Origin: Eimeria necatrix
Taxonomy: Eukaryota > Apicomplexa > Conoidasida > Eucoccidiorida > Eimeriidae
Direction: 5' to 3'
Assembly (NCBI RefSeq): GCF_000499385.1
Contig: NW_013654536.1
Location: 1-64,000 of the forward strand
DNA length: 64,000 bases
Below the pieces are notes generated by a model, which was not told the origin of the DNA, searched no databases, and worked only from the letters and a program-made list of their open reading frames with translations. Of the stretch, positions 25,138-39,591 are shown piece after piece (positions within the stretch are counted from its first letter, which is position 1; every line of letters starts with the position of its first letter). A program made the translations under genes and the position numbers.

Positions 25138-25896
25138 CTAGGGTCTGTGCTTTCTTAGTCTTCTCTCCAAAACACTGGCAGCCGAGTGAGCCAAACCCAC
25201 CGATCCTTTGACAGTCAGTTTCACGGGCTCTTTGATGATGACCAACGCGCGAAATATCTGCAGAAATTCAGCTTGGAGCAAGGGCACCTGCTTCGCAGTC
25301 CCACTAATGCCGAGCCCCTTCAATATCTGAATAGGGGGTTGCGGCAACTACTCTGTTCAAGCGAAACATGGCAGCTTTACCTTAGTAATGGGGCAGATGA
25401 GCTCTCTTCGGTCAGCACATGACACTGGAATCACTGGAAGAGAGCGAGCCACTTACAGGGGGTCACATCGTGTTCCTGTTCAGCATTTCCACTCACCTTC
25501 GATGCAATCAATGCTCAGGAGATCGGAGGTGAAAATTCGAGCTTCAAGCCCATTTGTTGAAACGCAGTCTTGTAGAGCAGCAAAGTGAGGCACCCAGTCC
25601 TCGAGGTTGGACGAAAAAAGCACGAGCTTAGTCGGAATCTTTGGAGATGCAGTGAAGCAATCTGGAAAGCAGACACATCGAACATCATGGTTGCTAATAA
25701 TTTTGTGTACGGCATCAGTACCTATGAAGTTTGTCAGAAAACCAATACCACTCTCGTGTTCTGCTGCTGTTTCGCTGCTATCGAATGAAATGCTTGTTGT
25801 TATTAGCTGAGGAAGGACGCCGCGGAGAGTCTCAAGACTGAAGGTGTCTTTAAACGACAGCCAAACCTTCAAGTCTGTTTCAACTGAGAAAATCAT
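25138..25896 (-). CDS. Unrecognised protein, three exons, possibly 5'-partial
   Basis: Exons 25896-25497, 25433-25381 and 25257-25138 (stop) join in phase 1 then phase 0 across GT-AG introns, giving about 190 residues. The first contains VWLSFKDTFSLETLRGVLPQ and later LVLFSSNLEDWVPHFAALQD. The 53-nt middle exon reads IPVSCADRRELICPITK. The last ends basic (LERRLRKHRP). An acceptor-like TTTTCTCAG just after the ATG suggests the ATG may be intronic and that more exons lie upstream; a minus frame at 26378-26575 is a candidate but was not joined cleanly. The alternating hydrophobic strand-like pattern suggests a folded alpha/beta protein. No family was recognised. Confidence 0.5.
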
Positions 25897-26990
25897 GATA
25901 GTCAGAACTTAAATGGAGGCACGCTGCAGAAACAGACGCACTAAGAGTCGCAATTGAAATGTGTGGGCATCGAGTTGACCCGAATACAGCAAGATCCTGA
26001 GCATGTTTCAGTTAATTCAAGAAAAGCTTCTCAGTATTTCGATAAGTGTTACTACCTCTAGGGCTGCACACCAATACTGCAAAATCTTTGCAATAAAGTG
26101 CCCGTCGCCTTTTACACCTCTTCGGCAATCAAGCAAAAATGCCACTTTCATCGTCAACGGCCACTCATTGAGATATCTCCGACTGCTGTTGTTTTTTTAT
26201 TCTTCCTTTTACGGGGACGCCAAGTGCTATTTGCATAGCACAGGCAAACCAGAGCGTCGTTTCCCTGACCACAGGCTGTTCGTACACCTGAATTCATGAA
26301 CAGCCTGCTGGTGAGCAGCACCGTGCGAATAACGGATACAACCCACTAAATGCTACTCAGATCGGCACACATTCCCATTAATGCAGATTAATGAAGAAAA
26401 ATGTGACCCTCAGAGGCGAGACAAGTGACTGAAAGCCCTTGGGCTCGGCTTGACTCAACAGAACAGCCAAATATTTTCTGTGTAGAAGTGGCTCCGTCAA
26501 GACAAAATCCGTCCCATGAAGCAGATTGCAGAATCTGATTATTTCAAGATATGTAGTACCGGCCGCTGGAAGCAAATGCAGGCTATGCTACTGTCACAAT
26601 TCGGAAGTTCCAGCATGGTAGCTAGGCTATAGGCAATGGGCACAAAGAGCGTTCCATACGCTCTTAATCTATTTTGTTGTCCCTACGGTGACGGGTCTAT
26701 CGCTTGAGCTTCAAACGAGTCTTCGCTTTCTGCGGCGATTGACGACTCGTTTGTGCAGTGAGCATGAAGGATGTAGCAGCTTGCAAGCAAAAGATGCATG
26801 CAAAGCATGAAACACATGGGCCGCAACTTTCAAAAATGTATCAGCTTGTCAATGTGGCTGCAGAAATCAGGCAACCTTGGAAAAAAACCCTCTGTACTTA
26901 AGGCTTCATGAAACTGTGCTATATCACACTCATGAATGCCAGTGGAGCTGTAGATCGCGCTCCGCATGGGCCGCTGATGTGTGAGCAGCG
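25897..26990. other. Intergenic, possible upstream exon of the 25.1-25.9 kb gene
   Basis: The minus frame at 26378-26575 has an acceptor-like TGCTTCCAG at its start and a protein-like sequence, but lacks an ATG and a good donor in phase. Otherwise nothing is seen. The region also holds the 3' UTR of the methyltransferase module that ends at 26991. Confidence 0.35.
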
Positions 26991-28294
26991 CTAAGGCCGA
27001 GGGGGTGACGGTTGGTTAGCCCAAGTGACGAGTGACAAACCATCCCCAACCGGGAGTAAAACCTGCAAACACAGCAACGTGCAAGATACCATTCAATGTA
27101 CAAACTGCCCAAGAATGGAGTACAGTCAATACTGAAAGCTGCACTGCCATGCACGCACTCCATCACACCACGCATGCGCTTGCACGCGACGTGGGTGGAT
27201 AACGTTTGCTCTGTGTCATCCGGCATGTCTTCCTTACGTATACCGCTTACATGAGAAATGCGAGCATCGTTGCGCAGAGTTTCCCGAAGGGTCTGCATAC
27301 ACTCTGCAACTTTTGCATATCTTCTGGCCCGTGCAGATTCCCACTGTGTGGGGTGGTTCTCCCACCACGCGATTCTTTTTCCATCCTGACCTTTGAGCCA
27401 TAAAGTGTTGTCTATCACGAGGACTCCAGTAGGGGCAAGCAGAGGACGCTGTGGGTTTAGTATAGCCGAAATGTACTCTAGGTATCTTTTCTTTTCAGCA
27501 TCGAGATAGATGAGGTCAAAGCCACCATCTGGCAGCCTGCTGCCTGATGTTTCCTCATCCCTGGTGGGTTCTGATGCGTTTCCCCAAACAGGTGGGCTCT
27601 TCAACACCTTGGGGAGAGACTGCAGCCACTGCATTGCGTCCGCCTCCATCAAAGTAACAAATCGACCCCATGGGGAAGAGCTCACCAGCCGGCGGGCTGC
27701 TGTTGCTGCTCGTGGGTCTTTCTCTATGGCCAAAATACCAAAGCACCCATCTTCACCCCCTTCCTCACAAACAAGGCCCTCAGCTAGAGCTAGGGCTGCA
27801 GGCAAGCAAAAAGAATATACGAACTGAAATGGCACCGGTCGAACCACTTGCAGCTCTAAGAAGAGATGTGTCAAGAAGAGAGGCACATCACTGTAAAACA
27901 CGCTGCAGGAGTGTCCCACAGAAGCTCCAGAGAATTAGAAGGCACCACAACATGGTTCGACTACGAAATACCCTACTAGAGATGCCAACGAAGGCGCCTA
28001 TTTCAAGGATCGACCGAGGCCTCTTGAGTTTGCTGATTGCTGAGAGAATGCGCGAGTGCAGAGGCCCCGACCAGAACTGTTGGACCTCATGTTGCAAGCC
28101 AGTTAAGTCTTTTGCCCTCCGTCGCCCTTCTTCTAGTAGCGTTTCTTGTCCTGAGGGGGAAGACGCAGCGGCTGCAACGTTGTGAGACCACTGCCAGCAG
28201 TCTTGAGTTGTAGCATTGCAGACGCGCCCACAATCCCCAACATGAGCCTGCTGGGACAACTCCTTGGTTGGTACATGCTTCAAAAACGAAGCGT
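26991..28294 (-). CDS. TrmR/CCoAOMT-type SAM-dependent O-methyltransferase module
   Basis: Exons 28294-27977, 27795-27251 and 27062-26991 (stop) join in phases 1 and 0. The joins rebuild the family motifs across introns. Motif I reads EIGAFVGIS plus TLALAEGL. Then come the acidic residue after motif I (IEKDP), the metal-binding segment FDLIYLDAEKKRYLEY, VLVIDNTLW, and the C-terminal VLLPVGDGLSL, whose first residues come from the last short exon. This is the Methyltransf_3 family (cation-dependent O-methyltransferases), which includes bacterial TrmR (YrrM), the enzyme that methylates 5-hydroxyuridine 34 to mo5U. The first exon's acceptor at 28295 is in phase with the donor at 28442 of the upstream rhodanese exon, so this is most simply the C-terminal half of that protein. 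An ATG at 28331 would allow a separate protein without a leader. Other small-molecule methyltransferase roles cannot be excluded. Confidence 0.85.
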
Positions 28295-28442
28295 CTGCAT
28301 ATACACACGAGCCTTTATAGTGCGGCAGCATATGCCCAACCCTTCCGCAACATCGTACGCTGTCTTAAGATGCGGCGCAGGACGCGAGAACAGCTACTGC
28401 ATCCTCCAACATCATCCCGCAAAAAGCACATGAGCTTCTTAC

Positions 28443-31083
28443 CAGATACCGTATCGGCGGCAGCAGTGTATTTTAGAGCAGCCAAAAGCTGCTGAGCCCT
28501 CATCGACCATAAACGCCTTTGCTGCAGCAATTTTTGGTGTGTATGCCTGACTTGCATCCGCCTCTGAGTCTGTGCATGAATTTCTCTTTTACCATCCTCC
28601 GCTCCTTCCCGGGCACATGCTGACGAACAGAAAACCCCAATTGAGGAGCAGCACGAGGAGCACAGCACAACACGCCGACCGCACTGTCTGTTGCTGCAAT
28701 TTACTAAGCGGCCCGAGGGTCCTGAACAGATGGTGCAATGAGTCAACAAATCCGGTGTAATCTGCTGGCACATCCTATGATCGAATACGTAATTACTTCC
28801 CACGAACAAACTCTCCGGTGCAGGAGTATGCGAGCCCATCACTGCGGGATCACATGGCTCTGAGACAGTGCGCTGCTGCAATGTTTCGTTACCGCTGAGA
28901 CCTTCATCTGTTGCACACTCATTGGCATTAGCAGCAGTAAGGTTTTCTGACGCGTATGACCCTTCCTCTTCTGCACCAAGTTTGATCCCTTCGCCCCTAT
29001 CAGACCGTTCCTTGAAGCTCTCGATGTAATTTTTGTATGCTAGGATACCTCCTTTGAGTCGTGTTACCCGAGGAAAACCAAGAATTTGTTTGACGAAAGC
29101 TCCCGCCTTTACACAGCGGATGCCACCTGTGCAGTACATCATTACCTCCACGTCCTTGCTGCTACAACTGCCTTTACTAGAGACAGATCTAGCCTCCCTG
29201 GAAGGAAGCTGAATCCCTGCCCTGGCCAGGGCCTCCTCCAGCGGACCGCCAGAAGCAAATGAATCCGCGAAGGTGAGCGTATCTACACATTGCGATCCTT
29301 TGAAATGGCCGACCGCGTACTCACTCGCATTCCGCATATCCAAAAGTACGACTTTCGGTGTTCGCTGCTTCTGTGGTTGTTGCTCCTGCAACAAGGCCAC
29401 AAGCTTACGATGCCAAACCTCAGGCTCGACCTCCTCTCCGCAGTCTGACCAGTCTAGCGGGCAGTCAAAACCATCCCTCAGCACCTGGTGGCGAGGACGG
29501 ATATGAAGTGCATCAAATGGTGGAGAGCTCCAATATTTGTAGAAGGGGATAAGGCAATCGGGAGTCACCTGAAGACCATCTTCCAGGCCAGGTATCTGCT
29601 GCAGCTCAGCGATGATAGACGCAAACACTGAAGAAGGGACCGCCAACTGGGCATTAATACCCTCTTCTGCTACGTAGGCCCTACCTAGTACTCCTCTAGG
29701 CCCCCAAAGAGCCCTTAGCAGCTCAGCAAGGGCCCTAGGTGAACTTACGCGGAAGAATTTGTACAACGACACAAGCTGGTACGGTGAGGAAGCATCCTCG
29801 TTGCTGTGAGCATGAGCCTGGCAAGAAGACGTGTTAACTAAAGGAGGCGGAAGAGGTACACGCTTGTCGGAAGAAAATGGAAAAGAGGGTAGAGGGGGCT
29901 CCAGTTGAAGCTGCAGTGACAACTGAGCACCCCTAGGGAGACGCAGGATACGCAAGGCAGTGATCCACTGGGCCCCCACTTTGCTGCTGCAGTTCCTGCT
30001 CCCAACATCGTTGCCTTCAGGGTTGTCACTGGCTCTCTTCCACGCAGTGGCACAAGATGCAGAGTGCGGCAGACGCCGGTAAAGGCCGAGTAAGGGTTTA
30101 TAGTGTTCCCTAAGAACCCTTTGAGCTTCTCTATCAGAACTAAGCGGCCACACCGCCGGGAATGGGCACTGCTCTAGACCACTCGATTCCCTGCTATTTG
30201 CTGACAGTCCGGCAGACTTATTAGATTCTTCGATGGGTGAATGCGGTGCCAGTTGGGCCTTCTTCGGCGCAGTCACGCGGGCAGCCAGCTGCATGGGAAT
30301 CCCCTCGTACAAGTTCCCTCCCCATTTGAGAGCCTTACAGACAGATTCCTTCAGGACCTCCAGAAATGGCTGTTGAGGTGAATTGCTGACTGAGCTAAGG
30401 GGTGAGCAATCCTCCGATACTTCGTGAATCTCCCCACCGCGCACCGGCCCGCAATTTTCTGTGGGCTTCTCCACTTGACACTGTAAGTAAGGACTCGTTT
30501 CGGTTTCGCTCTGTAAATCGCGAGGAAATCCAAGTAGACATAAAGGGAGGAATATATGTCGTTTATGGGAGCATGGGGGTAGCTCCAAAGCCCTCCTCGT
30601 CTCCGGCGCTATTTCTACTTGCAAAGGAACAACATCGAGAACTTGGACTTTGGTTGTGTTTCTTCGTAGCTGAAATGTTGCATCAGCTGCTCTTGCTATT
30701 CCAGGCTTTAGCGGGCCGCAGCAAGAAGCGCTTTCCGTTGAGCTCCCAGAGGCCTTATCCCAGCCGACAACAATAGGCAGGCTCTCCACTCTGTGGTTCA
30801 GCCATACGCACCTAGGGCAATCCGATTCGTCACCTGCTGGCCCTCTTAAGTATGATGCAGCGCTGCGTGGCGTATTGCTACGACTGCGGTTACTACGGGC
30901 TGTTGTGGAGCAACCTACCGCAGGCCCACTCTCACAACTGCGCGGCACTAAAAAGGAAGCCCTCGTGGCCCCTGAGTGTCCACAAGCCGGGTTCAATACT
31001 CCATGGAGAAAAAGCAGCAGAAGTAGCCATCGGAGGAGGGCACGCAGGGCAGGACGCTGCTGTGTGTGGGACTCCCTGGGCAT
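28443..31083 (-). CDS. Rhodanese-type tRNA uridine(34) hydroxylase (TrhO/YceA-like), predicted fused to the O-methyltransferase
   Basis: A single exon of 880 codons from the ATG at 31083 to a TCTG/GTAAG donor. Residues 1-35 contain a hydrophobic core (LLRWLLLLLFLHGVL) like a signal peptide, followed by a Ser/Arg-rich, acid-poor stretch, which together resemble a bipartite apicoplast leader. A long low-similarity region follows. The TrhO N-terminal domain begins near residue 435 (SLYKFFRV; EEGINAQLAV near 475). The rhodanese domain has the active loop CTGGIRC at about 651-657, preceded by VLLDMRNASEYAVGHFKG. The C-terminal Cys cluster (HCTICS ... NRQCGRR ... LCSSCC ... FCSSAC) matches the Cys-rich tail of the family. 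Without splicing, the frame stops at 28315. With splicing to 28294 the protein continues as the methyltransferase, total about 1191 residues. In bacteria TrhO makes 5-hydroxyuridine at tRNA position 34 using O2. Confidence 0.88.
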
Positions 31084-31955
31084 TGCCGGCGAAGAAGTGG
31101 CGATTCATCGTATTTCTGGCCTTGGTAGTGCTGCTGCTAATGCGCGTTTCATTGATATTGATCTTATGGCTTCTGTCACTATTTCTGTAAGCGCTGGTAG
31201 GCTCTTGACACCTTCTCGAGTGCGTGTCGGTTGCGTAGAGTATTTCGGCTGCTAGGGAGGGGCCCTACTAAAACGAGCCCCTAAGCCTTGAGGATATCCC
31301 TATGGACTTCGGATAACTGTTTTTTGTCATGAAAGATCCGTAACTGCTTTCATCATGAAACGCTTCTCCTCACTGTCCAGTAAGCATGTTGGCGGCGCCG
31401 CAGACAACGTGGGGGCCCCCTGTCCTTAGATCATCAAGGGCCTTAAGCCCAAGGGAGGCCCGAAAGAAGGTAAACATCAAATAGCTGATTACTTTAATAG
31501 GTTTAAATGACCAATAAGTTTCCACAGTCTCATTTATCTAGAAGGGAACAGTGCTGCTCTAAATCTTGCGGGTCACTCGAGCCTCATCTGCGGTCCCCGA
31601 CACACGGCTTCCCGTAAAAACTTCGCGACCAAATTGTTTATTAGCGGCTCATCAAGGCTTTACTATGGCAAATTCAGCTACTGTTATTGTGGCAACAAAG
31701 GAAGGAGCAGCAACCCAAGCAGCACTTTTATGCAAGGCAAGCAGCAGCAGTTCGCTGGTGAGACCTGTCCAAGCAGCTACAACATGAGGCGAGAAGAAAT
31801 TGTTACACCAGGCATGCTCACAAACGAGAATTCCGCGGCATCCCGCCTACGGGCAGTATCCCAACTCCAGCGTGCATCCCGTCTCGAAGTAAAGATGCCG
31901 TGTACATATTCCTCGATATTTAAAGGTTTTGCTAGATATTTTAGAAGACTCTGAG
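31084..31955. promoter_or_regulatory. Divergent (bidirectional) promoter region
   Basis: These 872 bp separate the start of the hydroxylase-methyltransferase gene (-) from the start of the 2-thiouridylase gene (+). No supported ORF lies inside. Both transcripts and their 5' leaders must begin here. No specific motif was identified by eye, so shared control is inferred only from the head-to-head arrangement. Confidence 0.5.
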
Positions 31956-35364
<3,409 letters not shown>

Positions 35365-37038
35365 CTGCAGTGTATATGGAATAACTCTTTTCTGATTACT
35401 GTTTCCAATTCGAATTTGGATAGTGCATTTAAACGTGGGCCTCATGAGTAATAGAGGCTCGGAGTTACGAATGTAGGGCCCTACGCCTGTGGATACCAAG
35501 ACATTCAAGACAAAGGCTAGTTCTTTGTGTTTCGCTTACACTTGTGCATCATGATATGCTTAGGTGAAGCTTTGAATAATGGCAATCTGAGCATCAGACT
35601 GCCCTACGAAGGCGTAAAAGGGAACCTCCTCAATCATTGCTTACCGAGAGACGCTCCGGGCCTCCTACTCTCGTCCCAATTCATGCATTCTATATGCGAC
35701 TGCTAAGAAGCGTCACGCATTTACCCTCTATAGGAGAGCTGCATAAACTCGAAGTGTAGCTTAGTTCGCATATCGTAACGACTCACAGCTGTCTGGCAAA
35801 ATTCGGGCAAAAACGCGACCACCAACGTCCATGCACAAATTGCGCATCTGTCCACCTTGTATTTAATCACCATTATTCTTGTATTCTTTGTCCCGTTGAG
35901 TGGGAATGCTGTTCACTTTCCCCTGCGACAAGGGTATCACATCGATGGCAAAAGAAGTTATCTTGCCTCCACCCACCCCCTTATTTCAGCTGCTTTGTGT
36001 AGCAGCAGCGCGGGGGAACCCTGCTTTCGGAGACACCCGCTCGACTCTCACATGCATGTAGGAATAGATGATTGCAAAGTGCTCTACTACTGTCGAGTAA
36101 CTTGCATAGCGAGGTGCAGCTAAAGGAGAGATGAGAAGGAGGTGCTGGCTCGCGACGCATGCAGGCAGCTAACACGAAAGTTCGCAATAACAGGCTGTTC
36201 ACACGAAACAAAGTTTGCCTCAATATGTCAAGCGGACGTTCGCGAACAGTGACCCAATCCGTGCCCTTGCAAATGATAGACGAATGAGGAAGACATGCTC
36301 TTCCGCTCAGAAGACGCTGAAGCTAAGGTCTGCAACCTAACCTGACCTCCAGTGGTATTTTCTAGAGTATTCATGCCACGCATTTGTTTAGTGTTCCCCA
36401 AGCAGGCCACAGTTATTGTCTACTAGTGGGGACGCATTTGCGTGTTCTGTAGGTAGATCTCCATACTAGTACGCCGCTCCCATGGACTACCACGCTTCTG
36501 CGAGAAGTCGGCTTTTTCGGACCTACTTCTAAGTCTCATCAGCATTGCACGACTAATCTGAGTAGGCGGAAACTGCAGAGAGCCGGATTTTAGTTGGAAG
36601 GCAGCGTTCAAACTATGTCATCTGCTACGCAAGTAATGCAGCCCACAGATGTTCAGGCGCAATAACCCGCAATAATCATTCTTTTAAATGTGAAACAAAT
36701 ACTCTTTATATACAGAAACAAAATTCAAACCACAAAGACAGAAGAAGATCCATTCATCTCTGGAACTCGATGTTCGTTGTCCCGTTGGACACCCACAACA
36801 ACCCCACCAGCCCAGTTTAGCGAATTGAAGTGGCCCATCACACTTCGCCAGCTGCTATTCGCCTCACTTTTCCTAATTTGCGCTAGTCTGGAGTCTAATC
36901 TACATGCAAATGGAGGATTATAAAGCCGCCAGGTGGGAGGGTTGGTGAAGGAGTATTCGCTTGCACAACTCTCACCAACTCCAGGCTTTCTGTGGTGCCC
37001 CAGCTTATGCCTCTTTTGCCTCAAACATTATACTGCTG
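35365..37038. other. Intergenic, nothing recognised
   Basis: Only short frames without motifs. The left part should hold the 3' UTR of the thiouridylase gene and the right part the promoter and leader of the RPA3 gene. Confidence 0.5.
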
Positions 37039-37760
37039 ATGAGGAACGAACCAGTTACGACGTCAAATCTAAATTATGTAATGACGCTGTTAAGGTAGGC
37101 CCATTCGCGTCGTTGCTCTGTCTGTCCTCTGAGTCACAGGAGAGTGCCGTATGGCAGGCTGGGCGATTTCATAGGCAGAAGAATTCGCTTTATTGGTCGG
37201 ATAAAAGAAGCTGAAGAGGATGCTCTCATACTTGAGGCTTCCGAAGGTACGTAAATAACAGGGGCTTCCGCGAAGCGCCACATAGGATGAGTCCCACTTG
37301 TCAATCTAGAATCGCCAACAACGTGATTGCTGTAGTCACTCTGCCTGCAGAAATTGGTTGCGCTTTTGCAGGTAAATGTGTGAAGTGCTTCCTCCGGGAC
37401 TCCCCGCCGGCGTGCCGCTATGTCGAAGTTGTGGCGACTGTACAGGAGGACCTAACAATTAGGCAAGGAGAGCACGATCAAACCATTCCTCTTGGAGACA
37501 ATATCGGTGTGCGACTTCCCTTTACTAAGTTCAATCAGTCTCCTGGTAGCTGGCACTTCTAGTTTTTGGAGCAGTGCATCCATCTATCCTGTCTACAGAA
37601 AATTAAAGTCTTTTTGGCCAGTTTAGCGCTTGAGTCAGGTTCTAGGGTCGAATGCTTGCTGCGTTTGTTTGTGGCTTTTGGCGCAGACATAGAGCTTGCT
37701 GATGCAGCGACAGCAGCGACTTTCCATCCTCAATTTAGCCACCTATTCGATTCAGAGTAA
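37039..37760 (+). CDS. Replication protein A small subunit (RPA3/RPA14-like)
   Basis: Four exons, 37039-37094, 37140-37246, 37372-37506 and 37687-37760, join in phases 2, 1 and 1, giving 123 residues. A second in-frame ATG at 37081 would give 109 residues, nearer the usual family length. The OB-fold pattern of RPA3 is visible: LGDFIGRRIRFIGRI, ALILEASEGK, CRYVEVVATVQEDLTIRQ and IPLGDNIDIEL, the last made by joining exons 3 and 4, then an amphipathic C-terminal helix ending PQFSHLFDSE. RPA3 is the smallest subunit of the nuclear single-stranded DNA-binding trimer used in replication and repair; the C-terminal helix holds the trimer together. Sequence similarity is low, as is normal for this subunit, so the call rests on the ordered pattern and length. 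Confidence 0.75.
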
Positions 37761-38322
37761 CACTGCTAATGTATGGATTACATTGGTTGAAAGGGCCTGT
37801 CCTATATTACCAAGCTGCTAATTCTCAAGCAGCCCTGCAACGATAGCGTCTGATAAAACAATACCTGGCCTGCAGTGGGTCCCCTGCAAGCAGAATTTTA
37901 CGTTTGGCAGTGGGGAATAACTACCAAACCTGTTGAACAATGGGTTTTGGTGTACTTTGCATTGTTTTTAGTTAACCGTTTCCGAAAGCCCTATGATCTT
38001 AAACGGTATGAATGGGATGTATGAGTGTACGGTTCCCCGGAGAAGCAGCGTATTATTTTGGGTTCACAGAAGCTCCCATTGCTGAAATGCGGGAACTGTG
38101 TATCGCAGAATTCGAATTGCCGCATTTTCTGGCATACCGTAGCCGGCCTACGCAAATACTCTAAAATTGTATAGCCTTAGCTCAGATTTCAATGTCCGTC
38201 TGCCGGAGTAGTTTCTCTTGGCTGTAAGTGGCCATTTTCCTTAGCAACTGCTGCGTCAGCGATTTGTGCAAAAGGGAAGGACCAAGAGTTGCACAGGGGC
38301 ACAAAGAGACGTTCGTGCTGGC
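37761..38322. other. Intergenic, nothing recognised
   Basis: No gene seen. It probably contains the 3' UTR of the RPA3 gene and the leader of the small ORF at 38323. Confidence 0.45.
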
Positions 38323-38541
38323 ATGAGACGCTGTGCTTCCCGTTTTTCTTCCGAAAGTTGGGTGCTGCTACGGCAATACGCCGAGGCGAAAGGTGGCGGA
38401 AGACCTTGGGCTGCCGGATCGGTCTGCATATGGTGGAATTACATGTCAACAAGTGAAAATCGCAAAGCTGTCACTTCGTACTTGGAAAAGAACCAAGCCT
38501 GGCTGCGCACTGTACCTGAATTAGCGTCAGCCGAGACGTAA
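38323..38541 (+). CDS. Possible small protein (72 residues), maybe mitochondrial
   Basis: A single uninterrupted ATG-to-TAA frame. The first residues, MRRCASRFSSESW, are basic and Ser-rich with no acidic residue before position 11, as in mitochondrial presequences. A central Trp-rich segment (CIWWNYM) and a polar C-terminal half (SENRKAVTSYLEKNQAWL) follow. No family is recognised. An acceptor-like GTTGCACAG lies 28 bases upstream, so the ATG may sit in a second exon. The call rests only on composition and on the isolation of the frame. Confidence 0.33.
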   Translation: MRRCASRFSSESWVLLRQYAEAKGGGRPWAAGSVCIWWNYMSTSENRKAVTSYLEKNQAWLRTVPELASAET

Positions 38542-39591
38542 AAGGGAAATCTTAGTGGGACTCTTCAAACTGAGGGCATGCCAGGAGTAGTAGCAAGCCA
38601 TTCCAACGCTACGCATTTCGGTTAGCACAGCTAGTGCATGCAAAAAAGTAGAGACGATGCATTTAAGTTATACAGCGTAGCAGCGCATTGATGTTTTGTG
38701 AGACGATGTGTGTACACATCTCGGGGTGGTTCTGCAACTATGGTCATGTGCCTTGTTTTCCCACTTTCGTTAGTAACTCGGACAAAAAAAGTTGTTGCTC
38801 GTGTATCGCATGTAAGCAAAAACAGAATTTCTTATTTATAGTGCGTATGAGGCGAGCCTTGAACACAAGACGTGCGCTACTGTTCCCCCTTCATCATTCT
38901 CCCCAGCCCCTCTTGCAGTTGAGTCCAACCCCTCTCGGCCTGTTTGTGGCTAAAAGTGCCTCTACACTTGACTTCTTTGCATTTTTCCAGGAGTGTATAT
39001 GTAGCAAACCGCTGCTTGCTACATCTTCCTCCGTATGCCGACGTCCACTTTCGCTCGTTCCCCCCAACGCGCTTGCTCTACTGTGGCATGTTTTCGCGTG
39101 CCCCATATTGGTGACCTCACATAGGATCTTCCTCTTGATCACAAATAGATCTGTCGAGGCTTGTCCCCTGTGCGTTGCCCTTCTTCTTAGCTGCCTCAAA
39201 CCGCTTTCTTTCTGTAGGCAACGCTACCAGCTCCGGCGACACAAGGGAAGAGAGCAACAAAAACTTCGCGACTGTATTAGGCTTATGCAGACCGTTTATA
39301 TATCGAATTCCCTAGTGTGTATTTGTTGTTACATCTGTGATTGTAGCAGACCAGGGCTCTGCGCGATAGTTCTAGGAAAGAGGGCGCTGGCTCCCCCCAC
39401 CATCGTCTGTGGTTCTCTTCAAACCGTGCAGCGGCGATCTCTCCGCTTACAGGTAATCCAGTTGGATATTTCTTTTGCTAGGTACATACCTGCGGTGAAC
39501 GCGGTCAAGGTGGTGGCATGCTCGAGGAAATAATTGAATTCTGACCCGAAGTGCTGTTTACACATCTGCAGACTCGACGCTCTGCCCTCCA
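38542..39591. other. Promoter/leader region of the SET-domain gene; no gene supported
   Basis: A 281-codon plus frame (38688-39533) spans most of it, but its sequence is Cys/Leu/Ser-rich and motif-free, consistent with pyrimidine-rich leader DNA. It ends before the ATG at 39592. It is treated as non-coding. Confidence 0.5.

Noticed and set aside
28087..28331. Independent methyltransferase start at the ATG 28331
   Set aside because: Kept only as an alternative: it lies inside the intron predicted by the phase-matched donor and acceptor, and it overlaps the unspliced end of the hydroxylase frame.
38688..39533. 281-codon plus-strand open frame upstream of the SET gene
   Set aside because: Motif-free, Cys/Leu/Ser-rich composition typical of pyrimidine-rich non-coding DNA. 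It sits directly in the expected promoter/leader of the gene starting at 39592.
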